Assembly: GCA_034411995.1 (NCBI GenBank)
Contig: DAOUME010000009.1
Span: 62,001 to 126,000 of the forward strand
Source: JAUVXJ01 sp034411995
GTDB lineage: Bacteria; Chloroflexota; Anaerolineae; UBA7937; B3-Chlor
DNA: 64,000 nt
Direction of reading: 5' to 3'
In this document: positions 25,693-33,405 of the stretch, piece after piece
Layout: every line of letters begins with the position of its first letter
Numbering within the stretch: the stretch's first letter is position 1
Notes under the pieces: model-generated
The model's database searches: none
What the model saw: only the letters and a program-made list of their open reading frames with translations
Told to the model about the DNA's origin: nothing
Program-made: the position numbers and the translations under genes

Positions 25693-26289
25693 ATGACCAC
25701 GAGAAGCTTCAAACCCAGTCCCCGATATCTGATCAAGGTACTCATAGGCATCGCCGTGGCGGGCGTGCTTGCCATTGGCGGAACGATGGGCATCGGGATC
25801 CTGATCCCAGACCCGGACGCCACGATCGTTTTCGGACTGTTCGCCCTTGCTGAGGCGGTGGTCTGGATAGCGGCCCTCATCCTGGCAGGCCCTTACTACG
25901 CTAGCTTGAGCTATGAGGTTCAGGACGACGAGGTAATCGTCGACGTGGGCATCATCACCCACTCCGTCAAACACGTCCCCTACCGCACGGTGACCAACGT
26001 CGTGGTCAGGCGGGACATCCTGGATCGCTGGTTCTTCGGGCTCGGCTCTCTGCACATCCAGACCGCCGGCATGAGCGGCCAGTCGGGCGCCGAGGAGAAG
26101 CTGGTGGGCCTGACCAACGTCCAGGAGGTCTACGAGCTGGTGGTCCGCGAACTGCGGCGCTTCCGCGGAGCCATGCCCCCGACCGCTGCCGGTGTGGAAC
26201 CTGAGCCCGCAGGGGTTTCTGGCGAAATGCTCATGGCGATTCTGACGGAGATCAAGGCGATCAGGAAGACCCTCTCCAAGGAGAGCTAG
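25693..26289 (+). CDS. Membrane protein with bacterial PH domain (bPH2/YdbS-like)
   Basis: The product is 198 aa. The ATG is preceded by GAGAGGATCC. Two membrane helices (about 13-36 and 44-68) are followed by a bPH2 domain (about 72-158: YEVQDDEVIVDVGIITHSVK, VPYRTVTNVVVRRDILDRWF, GLGSLHIQTAGMSGQSG). The C-terminal 35 residues are a Pro-rich linker and a helix with basic residues. YdbS/YdbT-type proteins act in the bacterial envelope, but the biochemical role is unknown. It sits between the receiver protein and the M29-like lipoprotein in the same direction, with short gaps, and could be one transcript with them. Confidence 0.82.
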   Translation: MTTRSFKPSPRYLIKVLIGIAVAGVLAIGGTMGIGILIPDPDATIVFGLFALAEAVVWIAALILAGPYYASLSYEVQDDEVIVDVGIITHSVKHVPYRTVTNVVVRRDILDRWFFGLGSLHIQTAGMSGQSGAEEKLVGLTNVQEVYELVVRELRRFRGAMPPTAAGVEPEPAGVSGEMLMAILTEIKAIRKTLSKES

Positions 26290-26362
26290 CGGGCCTTGCT
26301 TGCAGCTCCTGCGCCTGTCCGTGGGCTGGGCCCCGGTCTGCGCAAGCAGCGAGGAGAAGTTG

Positions 26363-27580
26363 ATGAAGGTCAAGATGTCCACCATCATAGTCGCCCTGCC
26401 TGTCCTTATGGCACTGGCTGCGTGCGCCGTGCCAGGGGCCCCGCCCACGCAGACCACGGCGCCGCCGACGGCGTCTCCAGCTCCGTCCTCGCCACCCTTC
26501 GACCTGGAGAAGCTGATCGTCGACGTCTTCGACCCTCAGCCGGGCGAGGCGGTGCTGGTCATGGTCGACCTGCCTCACGGAAGTTTAGACGACTACGGGG
26601 AATGGTCGGCGCGACGCGAGATGGCCGAAGAGTGGCGCCAGGCCTTCGAGCAACTGGGCAGTCAACTTGGGTTCACCGTACATCCCCTGCTCACCTACTC
26701 GGCCACCGGTGCCCCTAATGCACCCCTGCCCGACGCAGGCACGATCGATGGCCAGGAGGTGCTCTTCGAGAGTATCCTCGCCGATACGAACATCGTCGTG
26801 GCCCTCACGGAGTTCTCTGCCACCGCCCCGCTGGCGGAGTACACACAGAGGTTCCCCAACTTGAGGGTCGCCAGCATGCCTGGGGCGACCAGGAGCATGG
26901 AGCAGTCAGCCCTGGCAGCCGATTATGCAGAGGTGGCTCGCAAGGCCCATCTCCTCCAGGAGAAGCTCGATCGGGCGGTGGGCGCCAGGGTGCAGTTCTC
27001 CACCGGGCACGAGATGTACTTCGATCTTCGACATCGCCAGCCACACGCCGATGATGGACAACTCCGCGCCGGCGGCGCGGACGCCCGCGTCATCAACCTG
27101 CCCAGCGGAGAGGCCTACGTCGCTCCCTACGAGGGGGAACTGGAGAACGACCCGAGCAAGACCGAGGGTTTCATTCCCCTGATGCTCGGCGACGAACTGG
27201 TGGTGGGCAGAGTGGAGCAGAACCGCATCGTGGAGGTGATCGGCGAAGGCCCCCAGGCCGACGAGGCGCGCCAGTACCTGGCCCTCGACGAGGCACGCCG
27301 CAACCTCGCTGAGCTAGGCCTGGGCTGCAACGACAAGGCGGTGGTCACCGGGAACGTGCTGGAGGACGAGAAGGTGATGGGTATGCACTGGGCCCATGGA
27401 CTCAGTGAACACATCGGGGGGACAGTGGGTGTCGACGACTTCAGCGCTCCTGATCTTGTTGAGCATCGGGACTGGGTCTACCCCAAGGGTGGGGCCATTG
27501 AGATCGCCAGTCTCGTCCTCGAATACGGAGATGGGACGAGCGAACAGATAATCAGGGACGCTGAGTACACACTGTTCTAA
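26363..27580 (+). CDS. Lipoprotein with M29-type aminopeptidase-like domain
   Basis: The product is 405 aa from the ATG at 26363, with GAGGAG six bases upstream. Signal peptide with lipobox (LPVLMALAAC) and a Pro/Thr/Ser-rich linker, so it is anchored outside the membrane. The mature part matches thermophilic aminopeptidases of family M29 (AmpS): an INLPSGEAYVAPYEGE strand, LGLGCNDKAVVTGNVLEDEK and MGMHWAHG, then HRDWVYPKGG. In M29, Glu/His/Asp residues in these segments bind two metals, and equivalents appear to be present. M29 enzymes are normally cytoplasmic; an exported lipoprotein form is unusual. Substrate unknown. Confidence 0.75.
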   Translation: MKVKMSTIIVALPVLMALAACAVPGAPPTQTTAPPTASPAPSSPPFDLEKLIVDVFDPQPGEAVLVMVDLPHGSLDDYGEWSARREMAEEWRQAFEQLGSQLGFTVHPLLTYSATGAPNAPLPDAGTIDGQEVLFESILADTNIVVALTEFSATAPLAEYTQRFPNLRVASMPGATRSMEQSALAADYAEVARKAHLLQEKLDRAVGARVQFSTGHEMYFDLRHRQPHADDGQLRAGGADARVINLPSGEAYVAPYEGELENDPSKTEGFIPLMLGDELVVGRVEQNRIVEVIGEGPQADEARQYLALDEARRNLAELGLGCNDKAVVTGNVLEDEKVMGMHWAHGLSEHIGGTVGVDDFSAPDLVEHRDWVYPKGGAIEIASLVLEYGDGTSEQIIRDAEYTLF

Positions 27581-27657
27581 GACCGTGGCTATTCAGCGGC
27601 CCCAACGTGTTCGCTTCACTGGTTATGACAGATACACGCCACAAGGGATCCTTCTTA

Positions 27658-27687
27658 TTGAGCCTCAATAGTGTAGCACTACACTAT
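27658..27687 (+). promoter_or_regulatory. Promoter overlapped by a 20-bp perfect dyad
   Basis: TTGAGC (27658-27663), 16-bp spacer, TACACT (27680-27685). The spacer end and the -10 lie in ATAGTGTAGCACTACACTAT (27668-27687), a perfect inverted repeat with 9-bp arms and a 2-bp centre. The AGTGTA...TACACT core recalls GntR/YtrA-type operators. It would control the serine hydrolase lipoprotein. Confidence 0.55.
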
Positions 27688-27760
27688 CCAGACCCAGGGC
27701 TGTCCCTCACGGAAGAGGAACCCCCCAAGCCGGCTTCGAGCCTCGAGTCGAGGGGATAAG

Positions 27761-29047
27761 ATGGGCAGGAAAGTCCTTCCCCCGCTCCTGGCGACGGCCA
27801 TCCTGTTGAGCGGCTGTGGGGACCCCTCCGCGCCCCCACTGGCACCTCCGGCTACCGCAACCCTTCTACGGGATAGCGACAGCGTCGATGATAGGATCCA
27901 GAGGGTCGAGCACGGGCTGGTGCCCTTCGACGCCAACCTTCAACCGCAGTGGGAGGAAACCAGAACGCTGGCCGAACGAATGGCCTACTACCAGGTGCCA
28001 GGCGTCAGCATCGCTGTCATCGATAATTGGGAAATCGAGTGGGCCCAGGGCTATGGAGTGCTCGCAGCCGGCGGAGACGAGCCCGTTACTGTAGATACGC
28101 TTTTCCACGCCGCTTCCATCGCCAAGTCCGTCTCCGCTGCGGCAGTCCTGACGCTGGTGGAGAGCGGCCTGCTGGATCTCGACGAGAATGTGAACGACAG
28201 GCTGGTCTCGTGGCAGGTGCCAGACAACCAGTACACCACAACGGAGAAGGTCACGCTCCGCCGCTTGCTGAGCCATAGTGCAGGTCTGGCGGACGGCTTC
28301 ACCAACCGTTCCATCGATGACCCTATCCCCACGTACACGACACCGGCCGGAGAGGCCCCCACGACCACCATCCAGCAGTTGCTGGATGCAGAGCCCGGGG
28401 TAGACGTGGATGGCGCCACTGGCGTCATCAGCATTCCAGGCACCGAGTATCGATACGCCAACTCTGACTACGCCATCGTGGAGCTGCTCGTCGTGGACGC
28501 GACCCAGCAGCCCTACCCCGACTTCATGAGGGAAACGATCCTGCAACCACTGGGCATGACCGGTAGCACCTACGAGCAACCGCTGCCGGAGGAGCTCCGT
28601 GCCCGGGCGGCAACCGAGCACGACGTGCGGGGTCAGCCCTTCGAGGGACAACGGCTTCATTTCCCTCTTCTCGCGGCTGGCAGCCTATGGACGACGCCCT
28701 CCGATCTCGCGCGCTTCGCCATCGAGATCATGCGGGCCTACCAGGGACAGTCCGACCAGATCCTCTCACGGGCGATGGTCACCAAGATGCTCACGCCGCA
28801 GATAGGGACTCCCGACGAGCCTGTTGGCGATTCTTGTGGTCTGGGATTCCATCTGGCCGGCGAGGATGGGGACTTGGCTTTCCAGCACACTGGTGCCACC
28901 TGGGGTTCCACCTCCCTGCTCTGGGCCTGCCCCGAGAGAGGGCAGGGCGTGGTGATCATGACCAATTCCAGTAGCGGCGAGGGTCTCATCCGTCTCGAAA
29001 TCCTGCTCAGTATCGCCGAGGTCTACGGATGGCCATTGACCGAGTGA
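27761..29047 (+). CDS. Serine hydrolase lipoprotein, class C beta-lactamase/PBP family
   Basis: The product is 428 aa, with AGGGGATAAG before the ATG. Signal peptide with lipobox ATAILLSGC, then a Pro/Ala linker. The beta-lactamase (PF00144) fold shows all three active-site elements: Ser119-x2-Lys122 in HAASIAKSVSAAA, Tyr232-Ala-Asn in YRYANSDYAIVELL, and HTGATWG replacing the KTG box. LRRLLSHSAGLADG is also typical of the family. Family members act as esterases, D-amino-acid peptidases or DD-peptidases; true beta-lactamase activity is uncertain. The dyad-covered promoter at 27658 suggests single-gene, repressor-based control. Confidence 0.9.
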   Translation: MGRKVLPPLLATAILLSGCGDPSAPPLAPPATATLLRDSDSVDDRIQRVEHGLVPFDANLQPQWEETRTLAERMAYYQVPGVSIAVIDNWEIEWAQGYGVLAAGGDEPVTVDTLFHAASIAKSVSAAAVLTLVESGLLDLDENVNDRLVSWQVPDNQYTTTEKVTLRRLLSHSAGLADGFTNRSIDDPIPTYTTPAGEAPTTTIQQLLDAEPGVDVDGATGVISIPGTEYRYANSDYAIVELLVVDATQQPYPDFMRETILQPLGMTGSTYEQPLPEELRARAATEHDVRGQPFEGQRLHFPLLAAGSLWTTPSDLARFAIEIMRAYQGQSDQILSRAMVTKMLTPQIGTPDEPVGDSCGLGFHLAGEDGDLAFQHTGATWGSTSLLWACPERGQGVVIMTNSSSGEGLIRLEILLSIAEVYGWPLTE

Positions 29048-29436
29048 CTGGCACCTTGCGGTCAATAGCTGGCTCAGGTGGCCGTCTGCTGGAGCGTGGG
29101 CAGGTTGAGATCTTGAGCTCGCTCACCAGGGGAGATGAAAGGTGCCAGTTCGCCGTTCATCTCCCTTCCCGGGGTGATGAGCGCTGGGGTTACAGACTGC
29201 GGGATCAGACCTGAAGGATCCCTTCATCTTCGTCCTCCCTTTGTGCGGAGGAAGCCGGGGAGGGGGCAACCAAGTCACGTCTCTCCAGCCGACTGGCACC
29301 GGGACGGGGTTCGGGGGCGGTGCCGAGACGTGGAGAACATGACCGGATTGCCCTCCCCCGGCGGCTCTCCGCATGGGAGAGACCGCTTCCCCTACCGTCA
29401 GGGGGCCGGGGAAGAGCAGGTAAGAGGAGGCGCGCA
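29048..29436. other. Non-coding gap with nested inverted repeats
   Basis: No credible gene. ACTGGCACCTT at 29047-29057 is repeated inverted at 29139-29149, and ACTGGCACC occurs again at 29292-29300. A hairpin with 10-bp arms (GGGAGATGAA at 29130-29139 and its complement at 29156-29165) encloses the second copy. Further on, GC-rich runs (near 29230-29270 and 29350-29420) look like the CCCTCCCC/GGGGAGGG intergenic repeats seen in many high-GC genomes. A forward frame at 29135-29461 is not protein-like. Confidence 0.5.
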
Positions 29437-30147
29437 GTGGAGAATGCCTTGTTCGTCTTAGTCGTAGCAGGCGTGGCCGCCGGCGCCGCCCTGTACTGGT
29501 TCGCCCTCAGGCCGCGGTTTCTGAGCTGGGGCGCCACTCGAACCGAGATCGAGGCTTCCATGCCTGGAGACGCGGTGATTCGCGACCCAACACACGTCGT
29601 CGCCACCCGCTCCGTGACCATCAGCGCCCAGGCCGAAGACGTGTGGCCGTGGCTGGCACAGATGGGATATCGACGGGGAGGGCTATACGCCTACGACTGG
29701 ATCGATCGCTTGTGCGGCATCCTCGATGGGCCCAGTGCTGAGCGCATCGTCCCCGAGTTCCAGCGCCTGGCAGTTGGTGCTGTGATCCCTATGGGCTCCG
29801 GGCCGGGCTGGCCTGTGAAGGCCCTGGAGGCGAAACGCTTTCTGCTTTTGCACATCAAAGAGCCGGGAACGGACTGCACCTGGGTCTGGCAGTTGTCCGA
29901 ACTCGACGAGAGTCACACCCGCCTGGTCTTGCGCGTACGTACGCGTCTGACCAGCCCGCTCCTGGCCCTGCTCTTCCATCTCTCCGACCCTGGATGCTTC
30001 TTGATGACGCGGAAGCATCTCCTGGGCATCAAGCGACGAGCAGAGGTCGCAGCCTGGCGAAGCGACCCCTGGCTGACAGAGGATCTCCGGGGGACAAGTT
30101 CGCTGCTGCCCGCCTGGCTCTCCAGACATCGGCACCCATCCCTATGA
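29437..30147 (+). CDS. SRPBCC-domain protein with N-terminal membrane helix
   Basis: The product is 236 aa from a GTG at 29437, six bases after AAGAGGAGG; this rules out the longer frame from 29320. One membrane helix at about 3-24 (LFVLVVAGVAAGAALYWFAL). The rest is a START/SRPBCC-like fold typical of Chloroflexota proteins: ATRSVTISAQAEDVWPWLAQ, then GYRRGGLYAYDWIDRL, and LDESHTRLVLRVRTR. The family binds hydrophobic ligands in a helix-grip pocket; the ligand is unknown. The polar C-terminal tail after residue 215 looks disordered. It sits alone, with gaps on both sides. Confidence 0.75.
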   Translation: MENALFVLVVAGVAAGAALYWFALRPRFLSWGATRTEIEASMPGDAVIRDPTHVVATRSVTISAQAEDVWPWLAQMGYRRGGLYAYDWIDRLCGILDGPSAERIVPEFQRLAVGAVIPMGSGPGWPVKALEAKRFLLLHIKEPGTDCTWVWQLSELDESHTRLVLRVRTRLTSPLLALLFHLSDPGCFLMTRKHLLGIKRRAEVAAWRSDPWLTEDLRGTSSLLPAWLSRHRHPSL

Positions 30148-30416
30148 TTGAGACAGCAATCGGCGATACCATGGTCATAGCATGAAACCTTGTCCTCCTC
30201 ATTCGCTCGGCGCTTCGGCGCTCCGCTCTCTGCCTGGATGGTCGCCTTCGTAGCGCTAACCGTGGTACACTAGCGTCGCTGGGCCATGCGGACTCAGCCC
30301 CTCCCCCGCAGGCCTGGGTACCTGGTGCCGCCCAATTGGGAAGGGGAGACAGCCATCCGCCTGAATTTGTATGATTCAGCCTCGAGGAACCCGCGACTTC
30401 GGGAGGAGAGCGTACC

Positions 30417-31535
30417 GTGAAGAAACGGCTCTTCGCCATCGACGCTGTGCGTAGGTGGGTGATGATCTTCATGGCCCTGGACCACGCCATGCTCTTCACC
30501 TACTACCACATCTCCGCCGAACTCTTCCAGGGCCGGCGTCCCGATCCTATGCCCGATACCCTGCACTACCTGACCCGCTTCGTCACCCACTATTGCGCCC
30601 CCACCTTCAGCTTTCTGGCAGGGCTCAGCATCGCCCTCTATGCCCTGTCTCGCCGGTCCAGAGGGCTCAGCGAGGGCCAGATCACCCGCAAGCTGGTCAC
30701 CCGGGGGCTGCTCATCATCGTCCTGCAACTGACCATCGTCAATTTCATCTGGGGCTTTGGCCCGAGCAGCGGCAGCGCCCTGACCAACTTGGACGTACTG
30801 GCCTGTATCGGGTCGGGGATGGCGATCCTGGCCTTCGCCCGCCGCCTGCCCTTGCCGGTCCTGGCCGGTGGCTCCCTCCTACTGCTGCTGGTAATGCCCA
30901 TGCTGCTCAGCGCCTTCCCTCTTCTCCCGGGCGGCGACCAGCCCCTGCTGGAGATCCTGCTCCAGCCCAGCGACCAGGGGTGGATTACCGTGTACTATCC
31001 CATCCTGCCGTGGCTGGGGGTGATGGGCCTGGGTTGCGCCTGTGGCCGCTGGCTAGGCGAGAGGCCGGAGAGAACCACGAGGTTCTTCCTGGCGCTGGGG
31101 GCCGTCCTGCTGGCGGCCTGGCTGCCGGTGCGCCTGGCGGGGGGGAGCTATGGCAATCTGGTCCCCTATCAGGGCGGGGACTGGCGGGACTTCTTCCTGA
31201 TGTCCAAGTACCCACCCAGCCTGGCCTTCTTGACCTGGACCCTGGGCGGCATGTCGCTGGCCCTCGCCGTCCACAGTCGCCTGAAGGAGACGCTGAGCTC
31301 CGGGCGCTTGTGGCGCTTCTTCAGACTGGTGACCCTCTTCGGCCAGACCCCCCTCTTCTTCTACATCGTTCACCTCCAGTTGTACAAGTCCTTATCCTCC
31401 ATACCGCCCCTCACAGGCAACCTGGCGGCGGGGTATCTCACCTGGTACCTGGGCCTAGTCGTGATGGTGCCCCTCTGCATAGGCTACCGTGCGCTGAAGC
31501 TAAGATACCCCGATAGCGTCCTCCAGTACGTATAG
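30417..31535 (+). CDS. DUF1624/heparan-alpha-glucosaminide acetyltransferase-like membrane protein
   Basis: The product is 372 aa from a GTG at 30417, with GGGAGGAGAG upstream. The opening RLFAIDAVRRWVMIFMALDH is the DUF1624 signature (Arg-x-x-x-x-Asp...MxxDH), followed by about nine or ten hydrophobic segments, a His-Tyr-Cys pair in RFVTHYCAPTFSFLAGLS and FYIVHLQLYK near the end. Relatives acetylate sugars using cytoplasmic acetyl-CoA and a membrane-embedded His. The upstream 270 bp hold no gene. No operon partner is visible; the next genes start 300 bp later from their own promoter. Confidence 0.82.
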   Translation: MKKRLFAIDAVRRWVMIFMALDHAMLFTYYHISAELFQGRRPDPMPDTLHYLTRFVTHYCAPTFSFLAGLSIALYALSRRSRGLSEGQITRKLVTRGLLIIVLQLTIVNFIWGFGPSSGSALTNLDVLACIGSGMAILAFARRLPLPVLAGGSLLLLLVMPMLLSAFPLLPGGDQPLLEILLQPSDQGWITVYYPILPWLGVMGLGCACGRWLGERPERTTRFFLALGAVLLAAWLPVRLAGGSYGNLVPYQGGDWRDFFLMSKYPPSLAFLTWTLGGMSLALAVHSRLKETLSSGRLWRFFRLVTLFGQTPLFFYIVHLQLYKSLSSIPPLTGNLAAGYLTWYLGLVVMVPLCIGYRALKLRYPDSVLQYV

Positions 31536-31613
31536 AGCAGTGGGCGCACGCTTCGGGCCAACTGCTGTCAGGGCGCCGGCCCAAGTGACTGGTCATCAGG
31601 CCAGCGGCAAGAT

Positions 31614-31680
31614 TGGCCACCTGGCCAGTCTCCAAACTCCCCGGATGGATGATGTGCCCCGTCTAACCTCCCTGTATACT
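31614..31680 (+). promoter_or_regulatory. Paired TGGCCA operator and TATACT promoter (copy 2)
   Basis: TGGCCA (31614-31619), two bases, TGGCCA (31622-31627), 47 bp, TATACT (31675-31680) followed by GG, exactly as at 25142. Within the 47 bp, a TCnnCAAA block and a TGGnTGATGT block are also conserved. It would drive the small membrane-protein run beginning at 31837, with a leader of about 150 nt. Confidence 0.6.
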
Positions 31681-31747
31681 GGGTATAGCCTTGAGGACAC
31701 ATGGGGAGGTTGACACGGAGCTGACGCCGCGAAGATACGGAATCACC

Positions 31748-31840
31748 GTGAACGTGCCACGAGAACGGGACGAGCAGAGCAAGACCTCAACCGGCACCAC
31801 CAACAGTACCGAAGGCCGAGCGACGGAGGACTGGACTTGA
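31748..31840 (+). other. Possible 30-aa leader peptide frame
   Basis: In the leader of the next gene a GTG frame (V-N-V-P-R-E-R-D-E-Q-S-K-T-S) runs 30 codons to a TGA whose bases overlap the downstream TTG start (TTGA). The composition is polar and the ribosome binding site weak, so it may be chance; the overlap with the start codon is the only argument for it. Confidence 0.2.
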
Positions 31841-32160
31841 ATCAGGGATCACAAGCGCAAGACAACGACCAAGACGGCAACGCCAAGATGGCTCTGGGTT
31901 TCGTCATCGGGATATCGTTGGGCTTTGGAGTAGGCCTCGCCCTGGACAGCCTGCCCATAGGCATGGCCATCGGGGCGGGGATGGGCATTTCCCTGGCCAT
32001 GGCCTTCTCCCGAGAAGGCCGACAGCCTTCCAGAACCATGGCCATCACCAGCATGGTACTGCTGATCGTGGGCATCCTCGTTCTGGCCGCCTTCATGCAC
32101 CTGGCCCGGCCACAGTGGTGGTACGGCTACCCCGTGCTGAACCTCATACCGGGTTGCTGA
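31837..32160 (+). CDS. Small Gly-rich membrane protein
   Basis: The product is 107 aa from a TTG at 31837, with GGAGG seven bases upstream. After a polar N-terminus (QGSQAQDNDQDGN) come two closely spaced hydrophobic segments rich in GxxxG (ALGFVIGISLGFGVGLALDS, then PIGMAIGAGMGISLAMAFS) and a third (SMVLLIVGILVLAAFMHL). The pattern suggests tightly packed helices, as in glycine-zipper proteins. No family is recognised. It is first in a run of four tiny envelope proteins behind a promoter shared in design with the receiver gene at 25253. Confidence 0.65.
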   Translation: MNQGSQAQDNDQDGNAKMALGFVIGISLGFGVGLALDSLPIGMAIGAGMGISLAMAFSREGRQPSRTMAITSMVLLIVGILVLAAFMHLARPQWWYGYPVLNLIPGC

Positions 32161-32336
32161 CTCTGGCAGCACTGGTCTTGGTCTGCTTTGCCAACTACTG
32201 CAGTCCATTTGGATTCTAGCTTTGAGTGGGCAAGATCCTCCATGCACCAGAGCTCCAGCGCTCGTGCACGTCTGCTGCCTGCCGCTGGAATTGCTGGATG
32301 GAGGGCCCCGGCCACCATGTCGCAGTGGAGGATAGA

Positions 32337-32459
32337 ATGACAGAAACTCTGGCCCACGTTCTAACCCTTCTGGGGCTGGCCGCCACCTTCCTGGTTGGCG
32401 CCACCGCCATCCTCGTACTCGCGCTGGCTTCCAGGATCGTGAGAGAGACCCACAAGTAG
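32337..32459 (+). CDS. Single-helix small membrane protein, 40 aa
   Basis: The ATG at 32337 has GGAGG five bases upstream; the longer frame from 32226 lacks such a site and is Cys/Trp-rich junk. The peptide is almost entirely one membrane helix (LLGLAATFLVGATAILVLAL) with a short polar start (MTETLAHVL) and a basic end (SRIVRETHK). It is too small to assign. It lies between the Gly-rich membrane protein and PspC. Confidence 0.5.
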   Translation: MTETLAHVLTLLGLAATFLVGATAILVLALASRIVRETHK

Positions 32460-32503
32460 TGGCTCTTCACACCCTAATCAGACTTTCGACACGAGGTTGA
32501 GCG

Positions 32504-32689
32504 ATGAAGAAACTCGTGAGACCCAAAGAGGGAAGGAAGATAGCTGGCGTGGCTCAAGGCTTCGCCAACTATTTTGACCTGGACGTCACTCTGGTGAGGG
32601 TCATCTGGGTCATACTGCTCCTGCCGGGCGGCTTGCCCGGCTTCCTCCCCTACCTTGTCTGCTGGCTGATGATCCCGGCGGAAGCTTGA
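32504..32689 (+). CDS. PspC-domain protein
   Basis: The product is 61 aa, a complete stand-alone PspC domain: KKLVRPKEGRKIAGVAQGFA, NYFDLDVTLVRVIWVILLLP, then LPYLVCWLMIPAE. The ordered motifs (GVxxGxAxYFxxDxxxVR and YxxxWxxxPxE) match the family well. PspC proteins sit in the inner membrane and take part in the phage-shock, membrane-stress response with PspA/PspB. No pspA is in the window. A GAGG lies near the ATG. The context of tiny membrane proteins supports an envelope-stress role. Confidence 0.88.
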   Translation: MKKLVRPKEGRKIAGVAQGFANYFDLDVTLVRVIWVILLLPGGLPGFLPYLVCWLMIPAEA

Positions 32690-32848
32690 GAGCATTCGCC
32701 AGCGGGGACCCGGTACCCGACCAACTCTTGTCTGGAGTCCCGGTGTCAGGGGCTTTCACGCGTCACCTTCCGGGGCTTCTGCCCACGCCGTGGCGGGTGT
32801 CGACCGCGGAACTGGCCGAGAGCTGAACTTCGAAAGGAGGGTAGAAAG

Positions 32849-33229
32849 ATGGAAAGACACGTCACCTTCGTGGGCGCCTTGCAGATCGGATATAACGCCT
32901 TTGGCATACTGGCCGCCATGGCCACCTTCATGCTCATCGTGGGCGGCGGACTCGTCGGGGGGCTGATCTCCGGAGGGCAGGATATCGTCATTCCCATCAC
33001 CTTCTTCGTGGGCACGGCGATCAGCATGTGGCTCCTCCTGCTCTCGGTTCCCGGCATCGTCGGCGGTATCGGGCTGCTTGGGCACCAACCCTGGGCCGGG
33101 TACCTGGTCCTCGTGCTCTCCATCCTGGACCTTGCCAATGTGTCCATCGGGACCGCCATAGGCGCCTACTCCATCTGGGTGCTGGTGCAGGACGAGACCA
33201 CGAAGCTCTTCTCCTCGGGGGATGCTTAG
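32849..33229 (+). CDS. Small four-helix membrane protein
   Basis: The product is 126 aa, with AAAGGAGGGT before the ATG. Four hydrophobic segments are visible (about 8-30, 34-55, 56-76 with LLLLSVPGIVGGIGLLG, 84-114 with LVLVLSILDLANVSIGTAIG), ending in VLVQDETTKLF. The last segment, with its YSIWVLVQDET ending, recalls small DUF-type proteins of high-GC bacteria, but I cannot name the family. It closes the run of small envelope proteins that begins at 31837. Confidence 0.7.
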   Translation: MERHVTFVGALQIGYNAFGILAAMATFMLIVGGGLVGGLISGGQDIVIPITFFVGTAISMWLLLLSVPGIVGGIGLLGHQPWAGYLVLVLSILDLANVSIGTAIGAYSIWVLVQDETTKLFSSGDA

Positions 33230-33405
33230 GCCTACAACTCCGTTCTCGCCTTGGAACCACAATCGAGATACTATTCTTTCATCAAGCATAGCCCCACAGT
33301 CACTGGAATTGACGCTTGCTGTTCCGCGGTGCGCTGTCCTGCCCCCAGCAGCAATTGCGGGGCGTCGGGCCCCTGCTCTGGGGATCTGAGTGACGGAGAT
33401 TCGGC

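Noticed and set aside
27761..29047. Beta-lactamase resistance gene
   Set aside because: The fold is class C-like, but HTG replaces KTG and the lipoprotein form is typical of general serine hydrolases, so resistance is not claimed.
30361..30379. CTGAAT-N7-ATTCAG dyad before the DUF1624 gene
   Set aside because: Six-base arms with a seven-base gap are expected by chance at this length, and no promoter overlaps it.
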